NCBI GenBank assembly: GCA_937995875.1
Contig: CALKIW010000130.1
Location: 1-27,780 of the forward strand
Length of the DNA: 27,780 bases
Source of the DNA: an uncultured Bacteroidales bacterium
GTDB lineage: Bacteria > Bacteroidota > Bacteroidia > Bacteroidales > Bacteroidaceae
Reading direction: 5' to 3'
Shown here: in pieces, positions 7,278 to 16,716 of the stretch
How positions within the stretch are numbered: position 1 is the stretch's first letter
Layout: each line of letters starts with the position of its first letter
Translations under genes and position numbers: made by a program
Notes under the pieces: model-generated
Database searches by the model: none
The model's input: only the letters and a program-made list of their open reading frames with translations
Told to the model about the DNA's origin: nothing

Positions 7278-10256
7278 ATGAAGAAAAATTTGCTACTGAC
7301 TATTTGTCTGCTGACAACCTTCCTTGTTTGTGCAGTTCCTGTCTGCTCTCAAACAATCAATGTGAAAGGAAAAGTTGTTGATGCTGGCAACGGCGAACCT
7401 CTCATCGGTGCGACCGTTAAAGTGAAAAACTCCGCAAAGGGGGATGTGACAGATCTTAATGGTAACTTTAAATTGGCAGAGATAGGCTCAAACGCTATCT
7501 TGGAAGTTCAGTATGTGGGTTATCAAAAATCGGAAACATCCGTAAACGGACAAAAGTTCGTTGAAATCAGAATGTCGGAGGATTCTAAATCTCTTAATGA
7601 AGTTGTTGTTGTGGGATACGGCACAATGGACAAGAAAGAGTTGACCTCATCAATAGCGCATGTTGGCGAGAAAGACTTTCTCGTCTCATCATCTATTGAT
7701 CCCGTAATGATGATTCAGGGAAAAGCCCCCGGTGTGTCAATAACAAACACCGGAGCCGGTGACCCAAACAACCAAGCCAGCATCCAGATACGCGGTGTCT
7801 CATCGCGTGCTGCCGGTCTTGGACCTCTCATTGTTATTGACGGTGTGCCCGGTGGTAATCTCACCAATCTCAATGCTAACGACATTGCGTCGTTCGACAT
7901 TCTCAAGGATGGCGCAGCCTCGGCTATTTACGGTACAAGAGGTAGCAACGGCGTGATACTTATTACCACAAAGCACGGCTCCCGCGACGGGCAGATACAC
8001 ACGTCTTATCTTGGCAATGTGTCTGCCAATATTCCTGTGAACGAACTTGATATGCTTAGCGCCGCTCAGTATCGTGAGTTGCGCGCACCTACCAACTATG
8101 GTGTCGACTTAGGTGGAAATGACAATTGGTATGATGCTGTAAGCCGCACGGGGTGGACAACACAACATACGGCAACCTTAAGCGGCGGTAACGACATGAC
8201 TAACTACCGTGCCTCTGTCGATTATCGTAATGCTAATGGCATTGATCGATATTCAAACCGTGAGGAATACGGCGGCCGTGCTGCCATTTGGCACACTACC
8301 CGCGGAGGATTGTTCACATTCAACGTGAACATTGCACCACGTCTCATCAACCGTAAAATTGCATCGTGGGATGTATTCCGCAGAGCACTGGAAACCAATC
8401 CCACAACTCCTATCTATGACAACAACAATCCCAGCGGGTACACTTCACTGAATGGGCAGATTGCAGGAAACAATCCCGTGGAACAACTCTACATTGAAGA
8501 CAATTCCGCAGAGACCAAACTGCTCGACTGGGACGGCAACGTAAAGCTCAATCTGCTGCCACTGTTGATGAAGAAGGAGCAGAAATACAGCCAAACGCTG
8601 ACAACACAATTGTCTTTTGCTAATCACGAGACATCCAATTTCTATTACTTCTTTCGTCCGTCCACCAGCACGATGTCTATGCGCAACGGATACACGGGAG
8701 AGGGAAGCCGCACATACCAGAAGAGCAGTGAGCGAATACTGGAATGGATTACCAATTATACCGGATCGTTCAACGGACACAATATCAAGGGAATGTTTGG
8801 ATATTCCTATCAGTACATCAAAAACCAGGGAATGGACGCCGAAAACAAGAACTTTCCCAACGATGGGCTCGGTGCCAACTCTCTCGGCACGGGAACATGG
8901 GCTCTCGAAGATGGTAATGTCGGTATGTCGTCATACAAAAACGATTCCAAGCTGATCGCTTTTTTCGGACGTGTGAGCTACGACTGGCAGAGGCGCTATC
9001 TCCTCACCGCTTCGTTGCGCCATGAGGGCTCGTCTAAGTTTGGCGCCAATCATAAATGGGGAAACTTTCCGGCTATCTCCGTAGGATGGCGCGTCTCTGA
9101 AGAGCCGTTCATGCAAGAGGTAAACTGGATTGACGACCTGAAAATACGTGGTGACTACGGTGAGACCGGTAATCAGGACTTCGACAGCTATCTCTCCCTC
9201 AATACCATGAACGGATTCGGATATTATTATTATCAGGGCAAATACTATCAGGTATGGGGAGCCGGGAAAAATGTAAATCCAGACCTGCATTGGGAAAAAG
9301 CAAAAAACTGGAACATCGGCTTAGACTTTGCTCTCTTCGGCAACAAGCTCTCAGGGTCGATCGATTATTACAATCGTAAACAACAAGATCTCCTGGGCGA
9401 CTACAACGTACCGGTGCCGCCTTATCTGCACGACAAAACGTTTGTTAACGTGGGATCGATGAGAAATTCAGGATTTGAATTTAATGTTCATTATGCGGCT
9501 GTCAACACAAAGAATTTTACCTATGCAGTTGATTTCGTGGGGGCGACACTGAGCAACAAGTTCCTTGATTTCAGCAATTCCGAATATACAGGCGAGAACT
9601 ATTATGACGTGTGCAACACTGAGGATCCTTATCCTATGCACAATCTTCAGCGTATACAGAAGGGTGAACGGCTCGGCAACTTCTTCCTGTACCGTTATGC
9701 CGGCATTGACCAGAACGGCAATTTCCTCATCTATGATAAAGACAACCAACTGAAACTGGCCTCGAAGGGAACCGAGGAAGACAAAGCCATCGTGGGCAAC
9801 GGACTGCCAAAGTTCACTGCGTCGATGACACATACCTTCCGCTATTATGACTGGGATCTGTCTGTGTTCCTAAGGGGTGCGTTCGACTACAGCATCTTTA
9901 ACATCCACGACTTCTATTATGGCATACAAGGATTCAACGGAAACGTGATGGAAAAGGCATATTCAAAGAATGGTTTGGTGACCGGGCTTCAGGTTCCCAC
10001 CGACTATTATCTCGAACGTGGCGACTACATCAAGCTTGACATGGTATCGCTGGGATATACATGGCGCGTCAACAAGCGCTATCTTGACTCCGTAAAGTTT
10101 AAACTTACAGGAAAGAATCTCGTGACATTTACCAAATACAGTGGCATAGACCCTGCCAACGTGCAGGTGAACGGACTCACACCGGGAGCAACGGGGTCAC
10201 GCTCTTATTATCCGTCCGTCCGCCAGGTTATCTTTGGAGTGCAACTGGATTTCTAA
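7278..10256 (+). CDS. SusC/RagA-type TonB-dependent outer-membrane transporter
   Basis: This 992-residue protein would import oligosaccharides across the outer membrane, with the adjacent SusD as lid and energy from TonB. It has a signal peptide (MKKNLLLTICLLTTFLVCA, cleaved near CSQ). An N-terminal carboxypeptidase-regulatory-like domain follows (about 26-105: GKVVDAGNGEPLIGATVKVK, DLNGNFKL). Next come the LNEVVVVGYGT segment and the plug domain (about 115-225: GKAPGVSI, IQIRGVSSR, PLIVIDGVPGG, FDILKDGAASAIYGTRGSNG). The rest is a beta-barrel ending in a terminal phenylalanine (FGVQLDF). The length is normal and no lesion is seen. It is the first gene of a six-gene operon and is followed 21 nt later by SusD. 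Substrate must be inferred from the neighbours, which suggest an alpha-glucan. Confidence 0.95.
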   Translation: MKKNLLLTICLLTTFLVCAVPVCSQTINVKGKVVDAGNGEPLIGATVKVKNSAKGDVTDLNGNFKLAEIGSNAILEVQYVGYQKSETSVNGQKFVEIRMSEDSKSLNEVVVVGYGTMDKKELTSSIAHVGEKDFLVSSSIDPVMMIQGKAPGVSITNTGAGDPNNQASIQIRGVSSRAAGLGPLIVIDGVPGGNLTNLNANDIASFDILKDGAASAIYGTRGSNGVILITTKHGSRDGQIHTSYLGNVSANIPVNELDMLSAAQYRELRAPTNYGVDLGGNDNWYDAVSRTGWTTQHTATLSGGNDMTNYRASVDYRNANGIDRYSNREEYGGRAAIWHTTRGGLFTFNVNIAPRLINRKIASWDVFRRALETNPTTPIYDNNNPSGYTSLNGQIAGNNPVEQLYIEDNSAETKLLDWDGNVKLNLLPLLMKKEQKYSQTLTTQLSFANHETSNFYYFFRPSTSTMSMRNGYTGEGSRTYQKSSERILEWITNYTGSFNGHNIKGMFGYSYQYIKNQGMDAENKNFPNDGLGANSLGTGTWALEDGNVGMSSYKNDSKLIAFFGRVSYDWQRRYLLTASLRHEGSSKFGANHKWGNFPAISVGWRVSEEPFMQEVNWIDDLKIRGDYGETGNQDFDSYLSLNTMNGFGYYYYQGKYYQVWGAGKNVNPDLHWEKAKNWNIGLDFALFGNKLSGSIDYYNRKQQDLLGDYNVPVPPYLHDKTFVNVGSMRNSGFEFNVHYAAVNTKNFTYAVDFVGATLSNKFLDFSNSEYTGENYYDVCNTEDPYPMHNLQRIQKGERLGNFFLYRYAGIDQNGNFLIYDKDNQLKLASKGTEEDKAIVGNGLPKFTASMTHTFRYYDWDLSVFLRGAFDYSIFNIHDFYYGIQGFNGNVMEKAYSKNGLVTGLQVPTDYYLERGDYIKLDMVSLGYTWRVNKRYLDSVKFKLTGKNLVTFTKYSGIDPANVQVNGLTPGATGSRSYYPSVRQVIFGVQLDF

Positions 10257-10277
10257 TATTAAATACAACAACAGATT

Positions 10278-11999
10278 ATGAAACGATACAAATATATTGC
10301 CTGCATCCTTTTCTGCGGTCTTACACTGACAGGATGTACTGACCTTGATGAAACCGTGTATGACAAGGTCATGAGCAACAACTATTATAATACGAAAGCT
10401 GATGTCATCCGTGCTGCCCTGCGACCTTTTGAGCATGCTTTTTGGAGCATCACCCTGAGGATGCCGCTTCAGGAGCTTCCCGCCGACCAAATCATGACAT
10501 GTAAGCGCGACTCATGGTGGGAAGATGGAGGTAAGTGGCGCCGTCTTCACTATCACACATGGACAGTGGAGGACGACTATTTGGAATCCGATTGGGATGG
10601 AAACTTTAAAGGCATCATGCAGTGTAACTATGTCATCGATGACCTTGCCAATCTCACACCGGAAAAATATGGCTTTACGCAAGAGGATTTTAATGATCTC
10701 ACAGCCCAAAGCCGTGTATTGAGAGCCTGGTTTTATCTGCGTCTACTCGATGCCTTCAGAAATGTGCCTCTTGCTGTAAGCAAAGATGCCTCTCTGAACA
10801 GTGAGGGACAAGTGGCTCCAATCGAAACATTCAGGTTTATCGAGAAAGAGCTGAAAGAATGCCTGCCCTTGCTGAAAAAAAAGGAAGGGGTAGCCGGTAA
10901 CGGCACCTATCAGGGGCAATGGACTTCTGCCGGCGCAGCGGCATTGCTTGTACGTCTGTATCTGAATGCTGAAAAATGGATAGGCGAAGACCACTACGCC
11001 GATTGTGCCACATACGCCTCCAACATACTTAACGGCAACTATGGCACTTATTCGTTGGAAGGTTCTTGGGACAAGGTGTTCGACTGGGATAACGAAACAT
11101 CCAATGAGGTGATATTCGGATTTCCGTCAGCCAAACGTTATTCGCACTGGCTCTATGACGGCAGTTGTTATTGGTGGTCGGTACCACAACAGTTTACCTA
11201 CTATGTGAACGACCGCAATAGTGAGAATGGTGACCACAATCCCAAATACGCACTCACCCCAAGCCATGATCTCAACGGAAACTTGTATGACTACAAGCTT
11301 GGAAATACTGTACAAAAGTTCCAAAATTATCCGGAAGACTACCGCTTAAAACTGTACCGTAACTTGGGTAACAGTACGCGTGAAGGCATGATGGTTTTTG
11401 GCTCGCTCGAAGTGACGAAAGACGGTAAGACCGGCTTGATGACAGACCCCGACGGTCTCTATGAATTGTATATCAGGGATGCGGTAGGTCAGTTCAAAGG
11501 ATTGACCCCCGACCAGTGGCCTGCTGATAAGACAAGCGACCTTACGACAGGTGACCACCAGTCAGGATGGCAATTTGTGAAATATCCGCTCTATAGTGAT
11601 AATGATGAAGGACAGTTAAAGTCTGATTACGCTGAGATCAGATTGCCCGAAATTATTTATTCGCTTGCGGAGTGCAAATTTCGTGGCGGCCAGACAGCCG
11701 AGGCTGCGAGACTTCTCAACAGTGTGCGTAAACGCAATTACCCACAAGAGAAATGGTCTGACTATTTGTACGTTCCGGAAGGTAAAGTGACGCTTACCGA
11801 ACAGGAACTTCTTGACGAATGGGGACGTGAGTTCCTTGGCGAAGCACGACGGAGGACAGACCTCATACGCTTTGGGAAATTCAACAGTGGCATTTGGTGG
11901 GACAAGAAAGCTGATGCCGACAATCATACCGAAATATTCCCTATTCCGAAAAAGGCTCTTGACACGAATCATTCGTACAATCAAAATCCTAATTATTAA
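10278..11999 (+). CDS. SusD/RagB-type outer-membrane glycan-binding lipoprotein
   Basis: This 573-residue surface lipoprotein would capture glycans and close over the SusC barrel. The lipobox is LTLTGC with lipidated Cys 20. The N-terminal segment (TDLDETVYDKVMSNNYYNTKADV) and the TPR-like helices with QSRVLRAWFYLRLLDAF (about 144-160) are family hallmarks. The C-terminal block includes RLPEIIYSLAECKFRGGQ, LLDEWGREFLGEARRRTDLIRFG and a closing NPNY. The many exposed tryptophans in the middle (SWWEDGGKWRR, YWWSV) suit sugar stacking. The gene lies between SusC and the small SusE/F-like gene, 14 nt before the latter. The product is intact. Confidence 0.95.
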   Translation: MKRYKYIACILFCGLTLTGCTDLDETVYDKVMSNNYYNTKADVIRAALRPFEHAFWSITLRMPLQELPADQIMTCKRDSWWEDGGKWRRLHYHTWTVEDDYLESDWDGNFKGIMQCNYVIDDLANLTPEKYGFTQEDFNDLTAQSRVLRAWFYLRLLDAFRNVPLAVSKDASLNSEGQVAPIETFRFIEKELKECLPLLKKKEGVAGNGTYQGQWTSAGAAALLVRLYLNAEKWIGEDHYADCATYASNILNGNYGTYSLEGSWDKVFDWDNETSNEVIFGFPSAKRYSHWLYDGSCYWWSVPQQFTYYVNDRNSENGDHNPKYALTPSHDLNGNLYDYKLGNTVQKFQNYPEDYRLKLYRNLGNSTREGMMVFGSLEVTKDGKTGLMTDPDGLYELYIRDAVGQFKGLTPDQWPADKTSDLTTGDHQSGWQFVKYPLYSDNDEGQLKSDYAEIRLPEIIYSLAECKFRGGQTAEAARLLNSVRKRNYPQEKWSDYLYVPEGKVTLTEQELLDEWGREFLGEARRRTDLIRFGKFNSGIWWDKKADADNHTEIFPIPKKALDTNHSYNQNPNY

Positions 12000-12013
12000 A
12001 ATGAAAAAAAACT

Positions 12014-12502
12014 ATGAAGTCATTGTTTAAAATATTCACGGCAGTTATTGGTCTTTTCGTGGCAGTAACCCTTGTGGGCTGCGATGGTGAAAAAGATTTA
12101 GTGGTCATCGATATGCCAGAGGAGGAAATGCCCCACGCAAACATATACATGCTTGGCATGGCATCGGGGCAATGGGATTCCAATGATGGCCTGCAAATGG
12201 AGGTCACCGGCAAAAATACATTTGCTTGGGAAGGACAGATTCATTATTCATCAGAAAACAAGCAGTTCAAGTTTTGCATGTCCAAGGGCAACTGGGATGC
12301 CATCGACTTTCTTGTGCCGGAAAATGCCGATGCCGACGGCTACATCGAGGTTGTCGGTGATGGGACATACAAACTGCAGAAATGCTCTCAGCTGGCAGGA
12401 ACGCTGAAGGATGCGTTCTTCGGCATTGCCGAAGGTGCTGATGGTATCTATAGATTAGAAGTCAATGTAAAAACGCTCACTTTGACTGTAAAGAAAAAAT
12501 AA
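12014..12502 (+). CDS. Small SusE/SusF-type outer-membrane lipoprotein with one glycan-binding domain
   Basis: This 162-residue lipoprotein has a clear lipobox (VTLVGC, Cys 23). The mature part is mostly one SusE/SusF C-terminal-type domain (about 38-115): IYMLGMASGQWDSNDGLQM, then FAWEGQIHYSSENKQFKFCM and GNWDAIDFLVPENAD. These domains bind starch in SusE/SusF, using aromatic residues to stack on the glucan. Standard SusE and SusF carry two or three such domains, so this is a minimal version. Its place directly after SusD is where surface glycan-binding proteins normally occur. Only 5 nt separate it from the next gene. It supports, but does not prove, an alpha-glucan substrate. Confidence 0.8.
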   Translation: MKSLFKIFTAVIGLFVAVTLVGCDGEKDLVVIDMPEEEMPHANIYMLGMASGQWDSNDGLQMEVTGKNTFAWEGQIHYSSENKQFKFCMSKGNWDAIDFLVPENADADGYIEVVGDGTYKLQKCSQLAGTLKDAFFGIAEGADGIYRLEVNVKTLTLTVKKK

Positions 12503-12507
12503 ATAGT

Positions 12508-13896
12508 ATGACACCAAAAAAATATGTGATAACATTTATCCTGCTGTCGTTTGCCATGTGGCTGAACGCCCGCGACAGCAGGTACACCCGCCACGGAGCA
12601 GGACCATTGTACTGGATGGCCTATGAAGAATGCTACGTTACCAATCAGCCTCTGTCGGAGGACAGATACCGGAAATCGGTAGACTGGGTAGCAGAAAATT
12701 TCAGGCAATACGGATATGATATGGTGTGCACTGACGGCTGGATAGAGGATGCCCAGACAGTTAATGAGAACGGTTATATAACAAAGTATAATTCCTCATG
12801 GACGCACGACTTTTCATATTGGATAGACTACAACAGGAAGAAAGGCCTGAAAACAGGGGTTTATTACAATCCCATGTGGCTCACCAAGACTGCCTACAAA
12901 GCCAACTGTCCGATACCGGGAAGTGACAGGCATGTGCAGGATATTGATGGCGGAAAAGGTTTCAAGGGCAGAACCCACATCTATTTTGTAGATGTAAACA
13001 AAAAGGGAGCCAAGGAGTGGATACAAGGCTATGTAAAGTATTTCATAAATCTTGGTGTGTCTTTTCTCCGCATCGACTTTCTCAATGACTACGAGGATTA
13101 TTATGGCACGGGGAGCTATAAGAAAGCCTTGCAATGGATTATGGAGGCGGCCGGCGATGATATAACCATCAGTCTTGTCATGCCCAATTGCAATAGCCAT
13201 GCCGCCAACGAGGTGAAGTATGGCGATATGTTCCGCATCAGCGACGATGTATTTGCCGGCGGCTGGGATTTCCTGAGTGAGAGGCAGCGAGGCAAGCACT
13301 CGGATCGTTGGCCGCAATATCGCAATCTATTCGACGGCTTCGTGAAATTCAGTGATGTGGCCGGGCGTGGAAAAATCATCATGGATGGAGATTTTATCCG
13401 TCTCAACACCTGTGCTAACGACGATGAACGCCGATTCTGGATATCGCTGATAGCTTTGACCGGATCTCCCATTGCCATGGCCGACCAATATGACACTATG
13501 GGTAAAAACGGCAGCTTCTATACAAACGAAGAAATACTCGCCCTTAATAAAGCAGGATTCTGCGCCAAGCCCCTGTCTACTGATCTCTATGACATGAACA
13601 GCCAAAAATGGGTTGGGCAGCTGCCTGACGGGGATTGGATCGTAGGACTATTCAACCGCAACGATACCAAAACAAAGATTTCCATAAGTCTTAAGGATGA
13701 TCTTGGTATGGCTGACGGTGTGGCCGAAAACATACGTGACCTCTGGTCGCACACTGATTTGGGTGCATGCACTGACTTATACAGTGTGGATGTTCCAGCT
13801 CATGGCTGCCGAGTCGTGAGGATAACGCCAAGTGGGCGGAAACGCTATCAGGCTGAGACGGCGACAGTACTTGGAGATGCAAGAATCATCAGATAA
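12508..13896 (+). CDS. Secreted clan GH-D glycosidase, GH27-like (alpha-galactosidase or isomaltodextranase-like)
   Basis: This 462-residue protein has a signal peptide (MTPKKYVITFILLSFAMWLNA). The catalytic barrel begins GPLYWMAYEECYV, in place of the classical MGWNSWN start, and continues with GYDMVCTDGWIED and GLKTGVYYNPMWL. The nucleophile is most likely Asp 190 in FLRIDFLND and the acid Asp 247 in FRISDDV. The last barrel block is ALTGSPIAMADQYD. A C-terminal beta-sandwich ends VPAHGCRVVRI. GH27 includes alpha-galactosidases, beta-L-arabinopyranosidases and an actinobacterial isomaltodextranase. Beside SusB-type GH97 and a SusR-type regulator, an alpha-1,6-glucan role is reasonable but unproven. 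After the beta-sandwich, about 20 extra residues (RYQAETATVLGDARI) resemble the first strand of a CBM35/CBM6 domain, then a stop. The remainder of such a domain is encoded by the next gene. Confidence 0.78.
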   Translation: MTPKKYVITFILLSFAMWLNARDSRYTRHGAGPLYWMAYEECYVTNQPLSEDRYRKSVDWVAENFRQYGYDMVCTDGWIEDAQTVNENGYITKYNSSWTHDFSYWIDYNRKKGLKTGVYYNPMWLTKTAYKANCPIPGSDRHVQDIDGGKGFKGRTHIYFVDVNKKGAKEWIQGYVKYFINLGVSFLRIDFLNDYEDYYGTGSYKKALQWIMEAAGDDITISLVMPNCNSHAANEVKYGDMFRISDDVFAGGWDFLSERQRGKHSDRWPQYRNLFDGFVKFSDVAGRGKIIMDGDFIRLNTCANDDERRFWISLIALTGSPIAMADQYDTMGKNGSFYTNEEILALNKAGFCAKPLSTDLYDMNSQKWVGQLPDGDWIVGLFNRNDTKTKISISLKDDLGMADGVAENIRDLWSHTDLGACTDLYSVDVPAHGCRVVRITPSGRKRYQAETATVLGDARIIR

Positions 13897-13912
13897 ACCT
13901 TTATACCACGAT

Positions 13913-14401
13913 ATGCGTAAACTTTTCCAACTCAGCTTCATGCTTTGTTTAGTCATACTGGTTTCTGGCTGTAAGGAGGATTGGAGCATAAATCCACCGT
14001 CGGCAGCGGGAGAACACGCTGCAGGCGGATATGTCGGCATCTTCGAGGATGACGGTGCTTCCATACTGTTTGCTGTCGAAACTGCCATGGCAGGAAACTA
14101 CGATATCGTGGTAAGAGGTAGGGCTTCATCTGATGCGCCGGGAACGGGCCGTGTTTCTAATGGTATGGAAAACGCGACCATAACGTTTAAAGAGCGCAGC
14201 ATATGGAGCAATGATACTGTGCGCATAAAACTCACAGAGGGTCTCAATGAAATCCGTGTTTCGAAGGGTGCAGGCAACGGATGTTTTTACATCGATTATA
14301 TAGAAATAAGCGCAATAGAATCATCCTTGTCCGCATCGCGCCTTTCCGGCATGGATATGATGGAAACTAACCAAATTATAAATAAAATCTATTGTAAATG
14401 A
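13913..14401 (+). CDS. Lipoprotein with a CBM35/CBM6-like domain lacking its first strand
   Basis: I chose ATG 13913 over the open frame further upstream because it gives a clean lipoprotein signal (MRKLFQLSFMLCLVILVSGC, Cys 20). The mature part of the 162-residue product reads like a CBM35/CBM6 beta-sandwich: GGYVGIFEDDGASILFAVE, AGNYDIVVRGRAS, then TVRIKLTEGLNEIRVSKG and CFYIDYIEI. The family's usual opening strand (YEAE-type, which helps bind calcium) is missing. A matching strand instead ends the preceding GH27-like protein, which stops 16 nt before this start. After the domain come about 25 residues of unclear role. The stop overlaps the GH97 start as ATGA, so translation is coupled. A role in holding glycan at the cell surface is likely if the domain folds. 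Confidence 0.65.
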   Translation: MRKLFQLSFMLCLVILVSGCKEDWSINPPSAAGEHAAGGYVGIFEDDGASILFAVETAMAGNYDIVVRGRASSDAPGTGRVSNGMENATITFKERSIWSNDTVRIKLTEGLNEIRVSKGAGNGCFYIDYIEISAIESSLSASRLSGMDMMETNQIINKIYCK

Positions 14402-16527
14402 ACAGAATATTATTTTCCGCTCTGGCGTTCATCTTTCCCCTTTTAGGGGCGAACGCCCAAACCGTGACCTCACCCGACGGCAGGGTGGCCGTAAAGTTTT
14501 ATCTGCAGGACGGGCGACCCACCTACGAGATGACTTATAAGCAAAAAGAGGTGATACGGCCGTCGCACCTCGGCCTCGAACTCGCCGCAAAAAAACATGC
14601 CAGCAATGGGACGGACGAGCAAGACCTTATGGATGGATTCTCCATTAAGGACACGCAGACCTCGACCTTCGATGACACATGGCGACCTGTATGGGGCGAG
14701 ACGGCCACCATTCGCAACCACTACAACGAACTTCTCGTAACGCTCAATCAAGCTTCCATGCAACGCGATATATGTATTCGCTTTCGAGTGTATGATGACG
14801 GTATGGGGTTGCGCTATGAGTTTCCACAGCAGGAGAAGCTCAACTATATCATTGTGAAAGAAGAACACACGCAGTTTGCCATGACCGGAGACCACACCGC
14901 CTACTGGATACCGGGCGACTACGACACGCAGGAGTATGAGACGCAAATCTCAAGACTTTCAGAAATACGCCTGAAAATGAAAGAGGCCATAACTCCCAAC
15001 GCCTCACAGACTCCGTTCTCGCCAACCGGCGTGCAGACCTCGCTCCAGCTTAAAACCGACGACGGCATCTACATCAACTTGCATGAGGCGGCCTGCGTGG
15101 ATTTCCCAACCATGCACCTCAACCTCGACGACAGGAATATGGTGTTTGAGTCGTGGCTCACCCCAGATGCCACGGGAATGAAAGGATATGTGCAGACACC
15201 GTTCAACACTCCCTGGCGCACCGTTATCGTCAGTGACGACGCGCGCGACATGCTGGCCTCCAACCTTATCCTCAACCTCAATGAGCCTTGCAAGATAGAA
15301 GACACGTCATGGATTCACCCTACAAAATACTGTGGCGTATGGTGGGAAATGATAGCCGGAGGCAGACAATGGAGTTATACGTCCGACCTCATGTCTGTAC
15401 ATCTTGACAGCGTAGACTATTCAAAGTGTCGTCCCCACGGACAGCATCCTGCCAACACGGAGAACGTGAAACGCTACATCGATTTCGCCGCAAAAAACGG
15501 TTTGCAGCAGGTCCTTGTAGAAGGGTGGAACATCGGCTGGGAAGACTGGTTTGGACACTACAAGGACTATGTGTTTGACTTTCAGACACCTTATCCAGAT
15601 TTTGACATCAAATATCTCAATGACTATGCACATTCCAAAGGTGTGAAGTTGATGATGCATCACGAAACGAGCGGCTCAACCCTGAACTACGAGCGTCATC
15701 TTGAAGCTGCCTACTCGCTGATGAACAAGTATGGCTACGACGCGGTGAAGAGCGGTTACGTCGGCGACATCATTCCTCGTGGCGACTACCATTATTCGCA
15801 GTCTGCAAACAACCACTATCTATACTGCATCAAAGAGGCTGCCAAACACCGTATCATGGTTAATGCTCATGAGGCATCACGCCCCACCGGCCTGTGCCGC
15901 ACATGGCCCAACCTCGTTGGCAATGAGTCGGCGCGGGGAACGGAGTATGAGGCTTTCGGTGGAAGTGAGCCTTACCACACCGTCATCCTTCCGTTTACAC
16001 GCTTGCAGGGCGGACCGATGGACTACACACCGGGTATTTTTGTGACAAAACTCAGCGAATGGTGCGACAACAAGTCATACATACATACCACGCTCTGCGG
16101 ACAGCTTGCCCTCTACCTGACGATGTACTCTCCACTCCAGATGGCAGCCGATTTGCCTGAACACTACGAGAAGTATGACGATGCTTTCCAGTTCATTCGC
16201 GACGTGCCCTGCGACTGGGACGACTCCAAATATCTTGAGGCCGAGCCGGCCAAATACATCACCGTAGCACGCAAAGGCAAGGGCACCGACAACTGGTTTA
16301 TCGGCGGCAAGTGCGATGCGGAGGGACATCAATCAGTAGTGAAACTCGATTTCCTTGATAAGGGTCGCAAATACGAATGTGCTGTCTATCAGGATGCTCC
16401 GGAAGCTGACTACGAAAAAAATCCGTCGGCCTACGTCATCACACACCGCACCGTGAAAAAGGGCGACGTGCTGAAACTGAGGCAGGCTCGCGGTGGCGGA
16501 TTTGCCGTCAGCCTTATCGCTAAATAG
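14398..16527 (+). CDS. GH97 alpha-glucosidase, SusB-type (inverting)
   Basis: This 709-residue enzyme has a signal peptide ending GANA (20 residues) and is probably periplasmic. GH97 contains inverting alpha-glucosidases (SusB) and retaining alpha-galactosidases. This one has the SusB-type residues: Glu 423 in MMHHETSGS, Glu 492 in NAHEASRPTG and Glu 516 in GTEYEAFGG. All three are offset by 16 from the positions I recall for SusB (439, 508, 532), so the alignment appears gap-free there. Further matches are SGYVGDIIPRGDYHY, PFTRLQGGPMDYTPGIF and MYSPLQMAADLPEHYEKY. The N-terminal beta-sandwich (about 21-290) and C-terminal sheet are intact, and the length is close to SusB (about 738). It would release glucose from the non-reducing end of imported alpha-gluco-oligosaccharides. 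It is the last gene of the operon and overlaps the previous gene by 4 nt. Confidence 0.93.
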   Translation: MNRILFSALAFIFPLLGANAQTVTSPDGRVAVKFYLQDGRPTYEMTYKQKEVIRPSHLGLELAAKKHASNGTDEQDLMDGFSIKDTQTSTFDDTWRPVWGETATIRNHYNELLVTLNQASMQRDICIRFRVYDDGMGLRYEFPQQEKLNYIIVKEEHTQFAMTGDHTAYWIPGDYDTQEYETQISRLSEIRLKMKEAITPNASQTPFSPTGVQTSLQLKTDDGIYINLHEAACVDFPTMHLNLDDRNMVFESWLTPDATGMKGYVQTPFNTPWRTVIVSDDARDMLASNLILNLNEPCKIEDTSWIHPTKYCGVWWEMIAGGRQWSYTSDLMSVHLDSVDYSKCRPHGQHPANTENVKRYIDFAAKNGLQQVLVEGWNIGWEDWFGHYKDYVFDFQTPYPDFDIKYLNDYAHSKGVKLMMHHETSGSTLNYERHLEAAYSLMNKYGYDAVKSGYVGDIIPRGDYHYSQSANNHYLYCIKEAAKHRIMVNAHEASRPTGLCRTWPNLVGNESARGTEYEAFGGSEPYHTVILPFTRLQGGPMDYTPGIFVTKLSEWCDNKSYIHTTLCGQLALYLTMYSPLQMAADLPEHYEKYDDAFQFIRDVPCDWDDSKYLEAEPAKYITVARKGKGTDNWFIGGKCDAEGHQSVVKLDFLDKGRKYECAVYQDAPEADYEKNPSAYVITHRTVKKGDVLKLRQARGGGFAVSLIAK

Positions 16528-16560
16528 TTTTATGGCTGCCCGCCAAATGCTATCGTAGCC

Positions 16561-16699
16561 TATAGATACCCTATCACCGCATATAATATAGACACCCTAT
16601 CATTGCATATAGATACCTATCATTGCATATAGACACCCTGTCATTGCATATAGATACCTATCATTGCATATAGATACCCTATCACCGCATATAGATACC
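16561..16699 (+). repeat. Tandem array of 20-21-bp units downstream of GH97
   Basis: About 6.5 units of the type TATAGATACCCTATCATTGCA run from 16561 to 16699. Units vary between 20 and 21 bp by loss of one C; one has a 5-bp insertion, and CACCGCA alternates with CATTGCA. Short units and absence of spacers exclude CRISPR. The array lies between the GH97 stop and its terminator, so it would be in the 3' end of the operon mRNA. Confidence 0.9.
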
Positions 16700-16716
16700 G
16701 GAATCACCCTCACGAC

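Noticed and set aside
13832..13912. Upstream extension of the CBM lipoprotein to an ATG at 13832.
   Set aside because: It would overlap the GH27-like gene and bury the clean lipoprotein signal that begins at ATG 13913.
16561..16699. CRISPR-like array.
   Set aside because: Units are 20-21 bp and directly adjacent with no unique spacers; no cas genes are nearby.
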